25,860 nucleotides of DNA, from assembly GCA_964646495.1 (NCBI GenBank), contig CAZYEO010000016.1, positions 1 to 25,860 on the forward strand, read 5' to 3'. The stretch's first letter is position 1. Each line of letters opens with the position of its first letter. This document shows, one piece after another, positions 1-7,766 of the stretch. A program made the position numbers and the translations under genes. Below the pieces are notes generated by a model that did not search any database, was not told the origin of the DNA, and saw nothing but the letters and a program-made list of their open reading frames with translations. Source of the stretch: HGM05232 sp964646495 (GTDB lineage: Bacteria; Bacteroidota; Bacteroidia; Bacteroidales; Muribaculaceae).

Positions 1-615
1 AGTTTTGTGTTCCGGCATCACTAATTCGAGCATAAGTCTTCGCAATAAATCATTTCTCAAAGCTATTTCTTCCGCAGATTTATTTATAATGGCATTTCGT
101 TGTAGGTTGAGAATCCCGAGAGCTTTTTCATTTATAAAAATTATTTGCCTTTCTTTGTTAAGAACAATAATAGGTTCTGAAATACAGTTTACAATTGATT
201 CCATAAATTTGTTGGCTGCAAGAATTTCTGCAAGTGAGCTTTCACGATATTCAGAGAGACGTTGTGCCATATTATTGAAACTTTCGGTAATTTCCTTAAA
301 TTCAGGTGTAACGTTATTGTCGAGTCTTTTTCCATAATTATGATTTGATATCTCCTGAATCCCATTTTTGAGTGCCGTAATTGGCTTGCTTATTGAACGA
401 GGAAGCCATACTAATAACCCAATGCTGAGGAATACACAAGCTACGCCTATTATTGAAATCCAAGTCAAAGCTCTCGATAATCCAGGCATTGCCGCCGGGC
501 TATTGGGGTCAGTTGCGGTGAGTATTTGAAGGTTAATTATGGATAATGATACTAAAAGCACTACCAATGCCATCATGGCAATAATGCTTAATATTATTTT
601 CAATTTGATTTTCAT
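1..615 (-). CDS. Sensor histidine kinase, N-terminal part (HAMP + PAS), partial at window edge
   Basis: The reading frame opens with ATG at 615 and is still open at base 1, so only the first 205 residues are visible. A first membrane helix lies at about residues 5-28, followed by a short outside loop (about 29-49), a second helix at about 50-71, and a HAMP-like segment starting SISKPITALKNGI. A PAS-like segment starts near residue 130 (SIVNCISEPIIVLNKERQII). The kinase and ATPase domains would lie beyond the window, so calling it a kinase is inference from this domain order and context. It starts 17 nt after the kdpD-like gene and is the last visible gene of the kdp operon. It is the likely membrane kinase that the truncated KdpD lacks, and its likely partner is the sigma-54 response regulator at 6434-7759. 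Confidence 0.82.
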   Translation of the reverse strand, partial: MKIKLKIILSIIAMMALVVLLVSLSIINLQILTATDPNSPAAMPGLSRALTWISIIGVACVFLSIGLLVWLPRSISKPITALKNGIQEISNHNYGKRLDNNVTPEFKEITESFNNMAQRLSEYRESSLAEILAANKFMESIVNCISEPIIVLNKERQIIFINEKALGILNLQRNAIINKSAEEIALRNDLLRRLMLELVMPEHKT

Positions 616-632
616 ACAAGTAAAATTAATTT

Positions 633-1763
633 TTAGCTTACAATAATAATATCAATTCCGGCAGAAGATGTTCCTTTTAGAAAATTCCGGTATTTACGTG
701 CTGTCGAAAATGCTTTTAATAATTTAAAATTGGGTATTCCTATGCATATTGTGGTAATTTGCAACTCTTTGGAGGTGCTTAATATGCTGCCTAATATATC
801 ATTTGATTGTATTTTTATTATATCACCACCCAACTCTGTGACGAGTTTGAAATGATTTAGTAAATATCGTTGATTATTGAGACTTATTTTATCTAAACTT
901 TCAGCATTTGTTTGTACATATAAAGCTGTGAAAGTGGTGTTATATCTGGTTGCCAATCGAGCGGCTTTCCTAATTATATGCCTGGGTGTGTGTTCTGCCG
1001 CACTTATGCAAGCAAGAAACTTTTCGTGTCTTACTCCTCTATCGGTGGCAATAACCTCGTTTTCTACCTGTTTTTCTATGCGTAGTGCAACTTCTTTGAG
1101 TGCTAATTCACGCAATTGAAGTATATTGCTAATTTTAAAGAAATTATTTAGAGCAGATTCTACTTTCTGAGGATCGTATATTTTACCTGCCTTTAATCGC
1201 TCAATTAATTCATCGGCTGTGAGATCTATGTTTACAATTTCATCGGCATCGCGCAATACGCTATCGGGAATACGTTCTTTAATATCAATGCCTACGATCC
1301 TCTTTACTTCATCATTAAGGCTGTCTATATGCTGAATGTTGACCGCTGAAATAACATTTATTCCTTCGTCTAAAAGGGTTTCCACATCTTGCCATCTTTT
1401 CTCGTTTATGCTCCCTTCTACATTGGTGTGGGCTAATTCATCTACAATCACAATATCAGGATGGATTCGAATAATCGTTTCCAAGTCCATTTCTTCAAAC
1501 TCTTTCCCTTTATAAAAAATTTTTCGTCGAGGAATTATTGGTAATCCATCAAGAAGGGCTTCGGTATCTTTCCGGCCATGAGTCTCCACATATCCAATGC
1601 AGATATTAACTCCATTACCCATAAGTTCACGGGTTTCTTGAAGCATTCTATATGTTTTACCAACACCGGCAATCATTCCAATATACAGTTTGAATTTTCC
1701 TCTCCGGGATTTCTGTATAAGTTTAAGAAAGTGCTGTACATTATGTTCCCTGTCCAATTCCAT
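633..1763 (-). CDS. kdpD: KdpD-like sensor protein, N-terminal KdpD domain plus USP domain only
   Basis: This 376-residue protein matches only the cytoplasmic N-terminal half of classical KdpD (about 900 residues). The P-loop is GMIAGVGKT (residues 29-37), followed by GYVETHGRKDTEALL and VDELAHTN (107-114), all hallmarks of the KdpD family. A universal-stress-protein-like domain follows (about residues 245-376) and contains FTALY at 278-282. There are no membrane helices, no His-box and no kinase ATPase domain, and the gene ends cleanly rather than by an obvious frameshift. The frame could begin at a TTG at 1784, but ATG at 1763 is the more credible start. It lies 63 nt after kdpC and 17 nt before the membrane kinase gene. 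It probably senses a ligand or nucleotide and passes the signal to that kinase; this last step is inference. Confidence 0.93.
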   Translation of the reverse strand: MELDREHNVQHFLKLIQKSRRGKFKLYIGMIAGVGKTYRMLQETRELMGNGVNICIGYVETHGRKDTEALLDGLPIIPRRKIFYKGKEFEEMDLETIIRIHPDIVIVDELAHTNVEGSINEKRWQDVETLLDEGINVISAVNIQHIDSLNDEVKRIVGIDIKERIPDSVLRDADEIVNIDLTADELIERLKAGKIYDPQKVESALNNFFKISNILQLRELALKEVALRIEKQVENEVIATDRGVRHEKFLACISAAEHTPRHIIRKAARLATRYNTTFTALYVQTNAESLDKISLNNQRYLLNHFKLVTELGGDIIKIQSNDILGSILSTSKELQITTICIGIPNFKLLKAFSTARKYRNFLKGTSSAGIDIIIVS

Positions 1764-1826
1764 AAAATTGAGTTGTGAGATCAATTACAAATATAAATAA
1801 ACTAATTCTATAAATGGGATTAATTG

Positions 1827-2402
1827 CTATTTTAGCAATCTTTCATCGAGTTTTTTGTTAAGTTTCAATACATTAATTTTTGTAGTTCCAATAAAACCCA
1901 ATAAAGGTTTTTCTATAGATTCATCTACTATTGCTTTTATTGTTGAAGTCGAGACTCCTCGTGCATCGGCAACACGTTTTATTTGTATTTTTGCCGATTC
2001 AGGAGTAATATCAGGGTCAAGCCCTGATCCGCTTGCAGTTACCATTTCGGCAGTTACCTCCGAACGATGTAGATATGGATGTTTTGCAAGAAATATATTT
2101 ATTCTTTGCTTCACCTCATCAAGATACTCTTCATTAGTAGGACCTTTATTACTCCCTGCCGATGCTGTTGCATTATAACCATCACCGGCACATGATGGTC
2201 GTCCCCAGAAGTATATATCTTCTGTAAAATTCTGTCCTATATTTGAAGCCCCAACAATCTTACCGTGAAGTGTCACTACTTCTGGATTGCCCCCATTGGG
2301 AGCCGCTATTTCAGCAAATCCCCATAATGTAATTACATATACTACACTTAATAAAAGAGCCATGAGGATTGTAATTTTTATTGAAATATATAAAGTTTTC
2401 AT
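1827..2402 (-). CDS. kdpC: K+-transporting ATPase subunit KdpC
   Basis: This is the accessory subunit of the KdpFABC potassium pump, 191 residues, the usual size for the family. One N-terminal membrane helix (about residues 7-30) is followed by a soluble domain outside the membrane. Family landmarks are the YFWGRPS segment, the AGSNKGPTN stretch and a C-terminal LDPDITPESA region. The frame extends to a TTG two codons upstream; I chose ATG at 2402, which gives the common MKTLYIS-type start. It is the last transporter subunit of the operon, 15 nt after kdpB. In the pump KdpC stabilises the KdpA-KdpB complex and influences ATP affinity. Confidence 0.95.
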   Translation of the reverse strand: MKTLYISIKITILMALLLSVVYVITLWGFAEIAAPNGGNPEVVTLHGKIVGASNIGQNFTEDIYFWGRPSCAGDGYNATASAGSNKGPTNEEYLDEVKQRINIFLAKHPYLHRSEVTAEMVTASGSGLDPDITPESAKIQIKRVADARGVSTSTIKAIVDESIEKPLLGFIGTTKINVLKLNKKLDERLLK

Positions 2403-2417
2403 TATCAATTATTTATT

Positions 2418-4454
2418 TTAGAAAGCTAAACTTACGAGTATATCAATTAATTTTATGCCTATAAATGGTGCAATTACTCCGCCCAATCCGTATATCAATA
2501 GATTGCGTCTCAATAGTGCGGATGCTCCAATTGGTTTATATTTAATCCCCTTTAGTGCCAACGGAATGAGGAGGGGTATAATAATAGCATTGAATATTAC
2601 CGCAGATAGGATAGCGCTTTCCGGAGAGTGAAGGTTCATGATATTAAGTGTAGCCAATTCAGGTATGCCAATCATGAATAGAGCCGGTACTATAGCAAAA
2701 TATTTTGCTACATCGTTGGCTATAGAAAAAGTGGTAAGAGTTCCACGCGTCATCAATAATTGTTTTCCTATTTCCACAATCTCTATCAATTTAGTGGGGT
2801 CGTTATCCAAATCTACCATATTCCCAGCTTCTTTTGCCGCTTGAGTCCCACTATTCATGGCTACACCAATATCTGCTTGTGCCAATGCAGGAGCATCATT
2901 TGTTCCATCGCCCATCATTGCTACCAGTTTCCCTTCCTGTTGTTCAGCCATTATATATCTCATTTTATCTTCTGGTTTTGCTTCCGCGATAAAATCATCT
3001 ACACCAGCCTTATTTGCAATGTATTTTGCTGTGAGAGGATTGTCACCGGTTACCATAACTGTTTTTACACCCATTTTACGTAAACGTTCAAACCTTTCTT
3101 GAATACCTGGTTTTATAATATCTTGTAGCTCTATTACTCCTGCAACCTTTTTATTAATGCATACTACAAGGGGTGTCCCTCCATTTGCGGCAATCTCATT
3201 TATCAGGTTTTCTATGTATGTAGGAAACTCGTTATTAGCTTCCATACATATTTGTTTCATTGATTCAAAAGCTCCTTTACGTATTTGTTGTCCCTCTTTA
3301 AGGTCAATTCCTGAGCATTTTGTTTCAGCTGTAAATTTTACCATTCTGGCACCATCTATATCTATTTTTTGAGGGTACAGTTTGAGTTTCTTTGCAAGTT
3401 CAATTATAGATTTCCCTTCAGGAGTTTCGTCGGCAATAGAAGCGAGCACGCAGCATTCAATAAATTCGCGATCTTGTTCATGCTGATTCACTGATACAAA
3501 ACGAGTAGCCTTTCGATTACCAATAGTTATTGTTCCTGTTTTATCGAGGAGAAGAGTATCAACATCTCCGGCTGTTTCGACAGCTTTCCCAGATTTTGTA
3601 ATTACATTAGCTCTTAATGCTCTATCCATTCCGGCAATTCCTATAGCTGATAATAACCCCCCGATAGTAGTAGGAATGAGGCACACAAATAAGGAAATAA
3701 AAGCAGCTATTGTAATGGTAGTCTTACTATAATCAGCAAGAGGTTTCAGGGTAATACACACTATGACAAACACTAATGTAAACCCAGCAAGAAGAATTGT
3801 AAGTGCTATTTCATTGGGAGTCTTCTGACGTGATGCTCCCTCTACGAGAGCTATCATCTTATCAAGAAAACTTTCACCCGGTTGAGTTGTAATTCTCACC
3901 TTTATTTGATCGGAGAGTACTTTAGTGCCACCAGTGACCGAGCTTTTATCACCACCTGCTTCACGTATCACTGGTGCGCTTTCACCTGTAATTGCGCTTT
4001 CGTCGATTGAAGCCAAACCCTCTATAATTTCACCATCAGCAGGAATAATATCACCAGCTTCGCACATAAATATATCCCCTTTTTTTAATTGAGAACTATT
4101 GACAGTGTTTATTTTATTATCGATCATGATTTTAGCCGGAGTTTCTTCGCGAGTTTTTCGCAAAGCATCAGCCTGTGCTTTCCCCCTGGCTTCTGCAATC
4201 GATTCTGCGAAATTGGCAAATAACAGCGTAACAAAAAGCATAAGAAATACTATAAAATTATATCCTAATGATCCTTGAGAATGGTCAAATAAAGAATATA
4301 TGGTGACCCATAGCATTATTGCCGTGGCTATTTCCACTGTGAACATGATGGGGTTTTTAATCATGGTGCGTGGATTTAGTTTCACAAATGATTGAGTGAA
4401 ACTTCCTATTATCTGCTCTTTTGTAAAAAGAGCTGTCGATTTATTTTTGTTCAT
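2418..4454 (-). CDS. kdpB: K+-transporting P-type ATPase, catalytic subunit KdpB
   Basis: This 678-residue P-type ATPase hydrolyses ATP to drive potassium uptake through KdpA. The phosphorylation motif DKTGTIT carries the acceptor Asp at residue 304, directly followed by the KdpB-type GNRKA stretch. The actuator loop TGES is at 156-159, and the hinge motif MVTGDNPLTA and MMGDGTNDAPAL lie further on. Membrane helices occur at about 35-80, 215-275 and in the C-terminal 100 residues. The length and order fit full-length KdpB, with no missing catalytic residue. The gene begins 13 nt after kdpA ends and is clearly in the same transcript. Confidence 0.98.
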   Translation of the reverse strand: MNKNKSTALFTKEQIIGSFTQSFVKLNPRTMIKNPIMFTVEIATAIMLWVTIYSLFDHSQGSLGYNFIVFLMLFVTLLFANFAESIAEARGKAQADALRKTREETPAKIMIDNKINTVNSSQLKKGDIFMCEAGDIIPADGEIIEGLASIDESAITGESAPVIREAGGDKSSVTGGTKVLSDQIKVRITTQPGESFLDKMIALVEGASRQKTPNEIALTILLAGFTLVFVIVCITLKPLADYSKTTITIAAFISLFVCLIPTTIGGLLSAIGIAGMDRALRANVITKSGKAVETAGDVDTLLLDKTGTITIGNRKATRFVSVNQHEQDREFIECCVLASIADETPEGKSIIELAKKLKLYPQKIDIDGARMVKFTAETKCSGIDLKEGQQIRKGAFESMKQICMEANNEFPTYIENLINEIAANGGTPLVVCINKKVAGVIELQDIIKPGIQERFERLRKMGVKTVMVTGDNPLTAKYIANKAGVDDFIAEAKPEDKMRYIMAEQQEGKLVAMMGDGTNDAPALAQADIGVAMNSGTQAAKEAGNMVDLDNDPTKLIEIVEIGKQLLMTRGTLTTFSIANDVAKYFAIVPALFMIGIPELATLNIMNLHSPESAILSAVIFNAIIIPLLIPLALKGIKYKPIGASALLRRNLLIYGLGGVIAPFIGIKLIDILVSLAF

Positions 4455-4467
4455 TTTAATATTTTCT

Positions 4468-6174
4468 TTATAGACTAAGATATTCCGAAATAGTACTTAA
4501 AGCAAGAGCAGGGAAAAATGCCAATGCTGCAATTATAAAAATAACCGTAAGAGTCATTGCCGAAAAAGTAACAGTATCTGTTTTCAATGTACCGGAACTT
4601 TCGGGGATATATTTTTTTTCAGCAAGAAGTCCGGCAATCGCTATTTGCCCAATTAATGGTACATATCTGCTTATAAGTAATATTACACCAGTGGTAACAT
4701 TCCAGAAAGTATTATTATCATTAAGACCTTCAAATCCTGATCCATTATTAGCAGCCGATGATGTATATTCATATAGCATTTCGCTCATACCGTGAAATCC
4801 ATTATTGGCAAGCCATCCTCCATCGGATGTAACTACACTTGGATCATTGACAAATATATAGCTTGCCAATGCTGTCCCTCCTAATATAAGAAGCGGATGT
4901 ATTAATACAATTATGGTGGCTATTTTCATCTCTTTAGCTTCTATTTTCTTACCCAGAAATTCAGGGGTACGCCCTACCATAAGTCCACTGATAAACACGG
5001 CAATAATCATGAATGTAAAATAATTCATCCACCCTACTCCTACTCCACCAAACCAAGTATTAATTTGCATATTAAGCATTTCAACTAATCCTGAAAGTGG
5101 CATTCCTGAATCCATCATGCCGTTTACAGATCCATTGGATGTAGCAGTGGTGGCTACACTCCACAATGATGTGGAGGCAGCTCCCAGACGCACCTCTTTT
5201 CCCTCCATTGCTCCTGAATTTTGGGATATTCCCATTTCGGATATACGAGGATTTCCACCTGTTTCCTGAATGTAATTCACCACAACGCCTATTATAAAAG
5301 CGAAAAACATTACTCCAAATATATAATTGGCTAACTTGCGTTGCTTCAAATAGAAGCCGAATGCGAATACGAGTGCCATTGGTATCAATAATATTGCACA
5401 GCATTCGAGCATATTGGATAGGTATGATGGATTTTCAAGTGGGTGTGCAGAATTTGTACCGAAAAAGCCTCCGCCATTAGTCCCAAGTTGTTTGATGGCT
5501 ATAATAGCGGCAGCAGGTCCTTGCGATATTTCCTGTTGAGTCCCTTCCAATGTCGTAATGTTCATATTGCCATCAAATGTCATGGGAGTTCCTTCCAATA
5601 TGAGGAACAATCCAAGGATAAGAGATAAAGGCAATAATATACGAGTAATACTGCGTACAAAATAATACCAGAAATTCCCGATTAAATTTGTGGATTTTGA
5701 TGCTAATCCTTTCATTACCCCTGCCATAGCTGCCATTCCTGTTGCTGCTGTGATGAATTGAAACAACATAATCACATATAATTGAGTGAAGTAGGTTAAT
5801 CCTGACTCTCCGCTATAATGCTGCAAGTTGCAATTCACCATAAAGCTTATGCAGGTATTAAATGCCAATGATATTGATTGCGATGGGTTGTGCTGAGGAT
5901 TAAGAGGCAGAATACCTTGAATAAGCAGTAATGTGAAGCCCCACACAAACCAAAATGCATTGAGGACAAGCAAAGACTTTAGAAATCCTTTCCATGTCAT
6001 TCCTTTCATGGAGTTTATACCGCATATTCGGTAAATAAAATTCTCGATAGGTGATAAAAAATCAGTCCAAGTCTTTTCACCTTTATATATCTTTGCGATA
6101 TATTTTCCTAATGGGTAGCTTATAATTGCTACTATAGTTATCTGTAGGATAACTCCGATTAATTCTGGATTCAT
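4468..6174 (-). CDS. kdpA: K+-transporting ATPase, potassium-binding channel-like subunit KdpA
   Basis: This is a 568-residue polytopic membrane protein with about ten hydrophobic segments. It is the subunit that selects and translocates K+ in the KdpFABC complex. The clearest family signature is GTNGGGFFGTNSAHPLENP, one of the selectivity-filter loops. Other filter-like loops include FNTCISFMVNCNLQHYSGE and the late ANNGSGFEGL. The start at 6174 gives MNPELIGVILQ, consistent with the first helix. It follows kdpF by 11 nt and precedes kdpB by 13 nt. Length and loops are complete, so it should be functional. Confidence 0.98.
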   Translation of the reverse strand: MNPELIGVILQITIVAIISYPLGKYIAKIYKGEKTWTDFLSPIENFIYRICGINSMKGMTWKGFLKSLLVLNAFWFVWGFTLLLIQGILPLNPQHNPSQSISLAFNTCISFMVNCNLQHYSGESGLTYFTQLYVIMLFQFITAATGMAAMAGVMKGLASKSTNLIGNFWYYFVRSITRILLPLSLILGLFLILEGTPMTFDGNMNITTLEGTQQEISQGPAAAIIAIKQLGTNGGGFFGTNSAHPLENPSYLSNMLECCAILLIPMALVFAFGFYLKQRKLANYIFGVMFFAFIIGVVVNYIQETGGNPRISEMGISQNSGAMEGKEVRLGAASTSLWSVATTATSNGSVNGMMDSGMPLSGLVEMLNMQINTWFGGVGVGWMNYFTFMIIAVFISGLMVGRTPEFLGKKIEAKEMKIATIIVLIHPLLILGGTALASYIFVNDPSVVTSDGGWLANNGFHGMSEMLYEYTSSAANNGSGFEGLNDNNTFWNVTTGVILLISRYVPLIGQIAIAGLLAEKKYIPESSGTLKTDTVTFSAMTLTVIFIIAALAFFPALALSTISEYLSL

Positions 6175-6185
6175 TACTAAATAGA

Positions 6186-6266
6186 TTAAAATTTTTCCGG
6201 TTTCAATAATACATAACCAAGATATAAAAACAATAGAATTCCGATAATAAATAAAATAGTAAACAT
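6186..6266 (-). CDS. kdpF: Small membrane subunit KdpF
   Basis: A 26-codon frame runs from ATG at 6266 to TAA at 6186. It encodes a single hydrophobic helix (FTILFIIGILLFLYLGYVLL) followed by KPEKF. The LLKPEKF-type end after one helix, and the position 11 nt before kdpA, are typical of KdpF, a lipid-like stabiliser of the Kdp complex. The gene is short enough to be missed by routine ORF calling. It is the first gene of the operon, with the putative sigma-54 promoter about 30 nt upstream of its start. Confidence 0.92.
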   Translation of the reverse strand: MFTILFIIGILLFLYLGYVLLKPEKF

Positions 6267-6307
6267 ATTAAGTTTTTATTATATAATAATTAATATGGGG
6301 CAATTGT

Positions 6308-6324
6308 TCCAAATAGCATACCAA
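6308..6324 (-). promoter_or_regulatory. Putative sigma-54 (-24/-12) promoter of the kdp operon
   Basis: Read on the minus strand the site is TTGGTATGCTATTTGGA, compared with the sigma-54 consensus TTGGCACGNNNNTTGCA. The -24 TTGG, the A and G of the CACG block, the spacing and the TTG of the -12 element match. The usual GC at -12 is GG here, which weakens the call. Transcription would begin near 6297, leaving a leader of about 30 nt before kdpF. I looked for the normal Bacteroidota TAnnTTTG box in this region and found none with good spacing. An NtrC-type activator gene next door makes a sigma-54 promoter plausible. Inference from pattern only. Confidence 0.5.
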
Positions 6325-6372
6325 AAAAATAATTTGCTCATATATGGTTGATTTATAGTGATATATAAGAAT

Positions 6373-6401
6373 AGGGCTGCTCAGATTTTCTGAACAACCC
6401 T
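6373..6401 (-). terminator. 13-bp stem-loop after the response regulator gene: terminator and/or activator-binding dyad
   Basis: On the minus strand this is a 13-bp stem, with two G-U pairs when read as RNA, closed by a three-A loop; the core is TTCAGAAAATCTGA. It starts 32 nt after the stop of the sigma-54 regulator gene and is followed by a moderately U-rich stretch (ATTCTTATAT), so a weak terminator is likely. On the plus strand two of the pairs become C-A mismatches, which favours a minus-strand role. The centre lies about 90 bp upstream of the putative kdp start site, which is also where an activator site would be expected. Confidence 0.6.
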
Positions 6402-6433
6402 ACCATTATGATATGGTGTATTTCATTTTGATA

Positions 6434-7759
6434 CTATAATGAATATTCTTCTATTTTGCGATACAGTGTGGTTAATCCAATTTTAAGTACTCTTGCGGCT
6501 TCTGTTTTATTGCCGTTTGTATATTCCAATACGCTTTTAATATGCCTACGTTCCACGGAAGAGAGATCTAAAGCATTGGAATCAGATGAATTATTCTGCA
6601 TTTCCACCGGGAGGTCTTTTGGAGTTAGGATCGAGGCATCAGAAACAATAAGACTTCGTTCAATCATATTGCGTAATTCGCGTATATTTCCCTGCCACCT
6701 TTGGGTCTCTAATATTTGTTTGTATTCTTTGGACGCCGATGCTGTGGGTCGCCCAAGTTTATCGGATAGTTTATCGATAAAATAATCAATAAGAATACTT
6801 ATATCTCCTTTTCTTTCGCGTAGAGGTGGTAATGTGACCGTAAATACTGATAAACGATAAAAAAGGTCTTCTCGGAATCTCCCCGATTTTATTTCTTCAG
6901 GAAGATTTCTGTTTGTGGCTGCAATTATTCGTACATCCACATTTATAGGTTTTGTATCTCCTATTCTGATAAATTCGTTAAGCTCCAACACACGCAACAA
7001 TTTAGCCTGTAATTCGATTGCCATTTCTCCTATTTCATCTAAAAAAATAGTACCGTGATTTGCTTCTTCAAATAGTCCTTTTTTATCCTTTATTGCTCCA
7101 GTGAATGCTCCGGCTTTATAGCCAAACATTTCACTCTCAAGTAATTCTTTGCTGAATGCTGAGCAGTTTACTGCTACAAAGTTGTTCTTTGCTCTTTGAC
7201 TATTGCGATGGATTGCCTGGGCAAATACCTCTTTCCCTGTTCCCGTTTCTCCTGTTAATAACACAGGAACATTGGTGTTCGATACTTTTTGAGCTAAACT
7301 GATAGCATCTTTTATTGCTTTAGATTCTCCAATTATATATTCAAATTTATATTTATCTTGAACCTTATTTGTGGAGTTATCTTTTTTATTGTTTTGTTTA
7401 GCTTTTCCAACAGCACGATTTATTAAAGGAATAATTTTGTTGTTGTCATTACCTTTAGTTATGTAGTCGAATGCACCATTTTTAATGGCTTGAACGCCAT
7501 CTGAAATATTTCCGTGTGCTGTGAGTAAAATAATCTCACATTCCGGCAATATTTTTTTCATTTGTGTGATAAGATCTACACCATTACCATCGGGAAGAAA
7601 AACATCACAAAGTATCACATCAGGTTTTTCCTGTGTGAGTTTATTAATAGCACTCTTGCAATCGGATGCTTCACAAACATTATATCCTTCTAACTCCAGA
7701 ATGCGTTTTAGAAGTGATCTAATTTGTTGCTCATCGTCTACAATAAGAATTTTACTCAT
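6434..7759 (-). CDS. NtrC-family sigma-54-dependent response regulator, probable Kdp regulator
   Basis: This 441-residue protein has the full NtrC layout. The receiver domain spans residues 1-120, with acidic pocket D8-D9, phospho-acceptor D52, T80 and K102. The AAA+ domain follows (about 140-370), with Walker A GETGTGKE (170-177), the sigma-54-contact loop GAFTGA (217-222) and Walker B TIFLDEIGE. A Fis-type helix-turn-helix closes the protein (about 395-441: NGNKTEAARVLKIGLTTLYR). No key residue is missing. Classical KdpE is an OmpR-type regulator, so this is a different class at a kdp locus. It starts 7 nt after pyrD, so it is probably transcribed with pyrKD. The kdp operon follows in the same direction after the 6373-6401 dyad. 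Control of kdp is inferred from position. Confidence 0.93.
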   Translation of the reverse strand: MSKILIVDDEQQIRSLLKRILELEGYNVCEASDCKSAINKLTQEKPDVILCDVFLPDGNGVDLITQMKKILPECEIILLTAHGNISDGVQAIKNGAFDYITKGNDNNKIIPLINRAVGKAKQNNKKDNSTNKVQDKYKFEYIIGESKAIKDAISLAQKVSNTNVPVLLTGETGTGKEVFAQAIHRNSQRAKNNFVAVNCSAFSKELLESEMFGYKAGAFTGAIKDKKGLFEEANHGTIFLDEIGEMAIELQAKLLRVLELNEFIRIGDTKPINVDVRIIAATNRNLPEEIKSGRFREDLFYRLSVFTVTLPPLRERKGDISILIDYFIDKLSDKLGRPTASASKEYKQILETQRWQGNIRELRNMIERSLIVSDASILTPKDLPVEMQNNSSDSNALDLSSVERRHIKSVLEYTNGNKTEAARVLKIGLTTLYRKIEEYSL

Positions 7760-7766
7760 TATTATG

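Noticed and set aside
2638..3102. Open frames on the plus strand inside kdpB
   Set aside because: No recognisable family, low-quality composition, and fully within a strongly conserved gene on the other strand.
6325..6372. AT-rich half-symmetric ATATAT arms between the dyad and the kdp promoter
   Set aside because: Matches only at the outer six bases; expected by chance in sequence this AT-rich.
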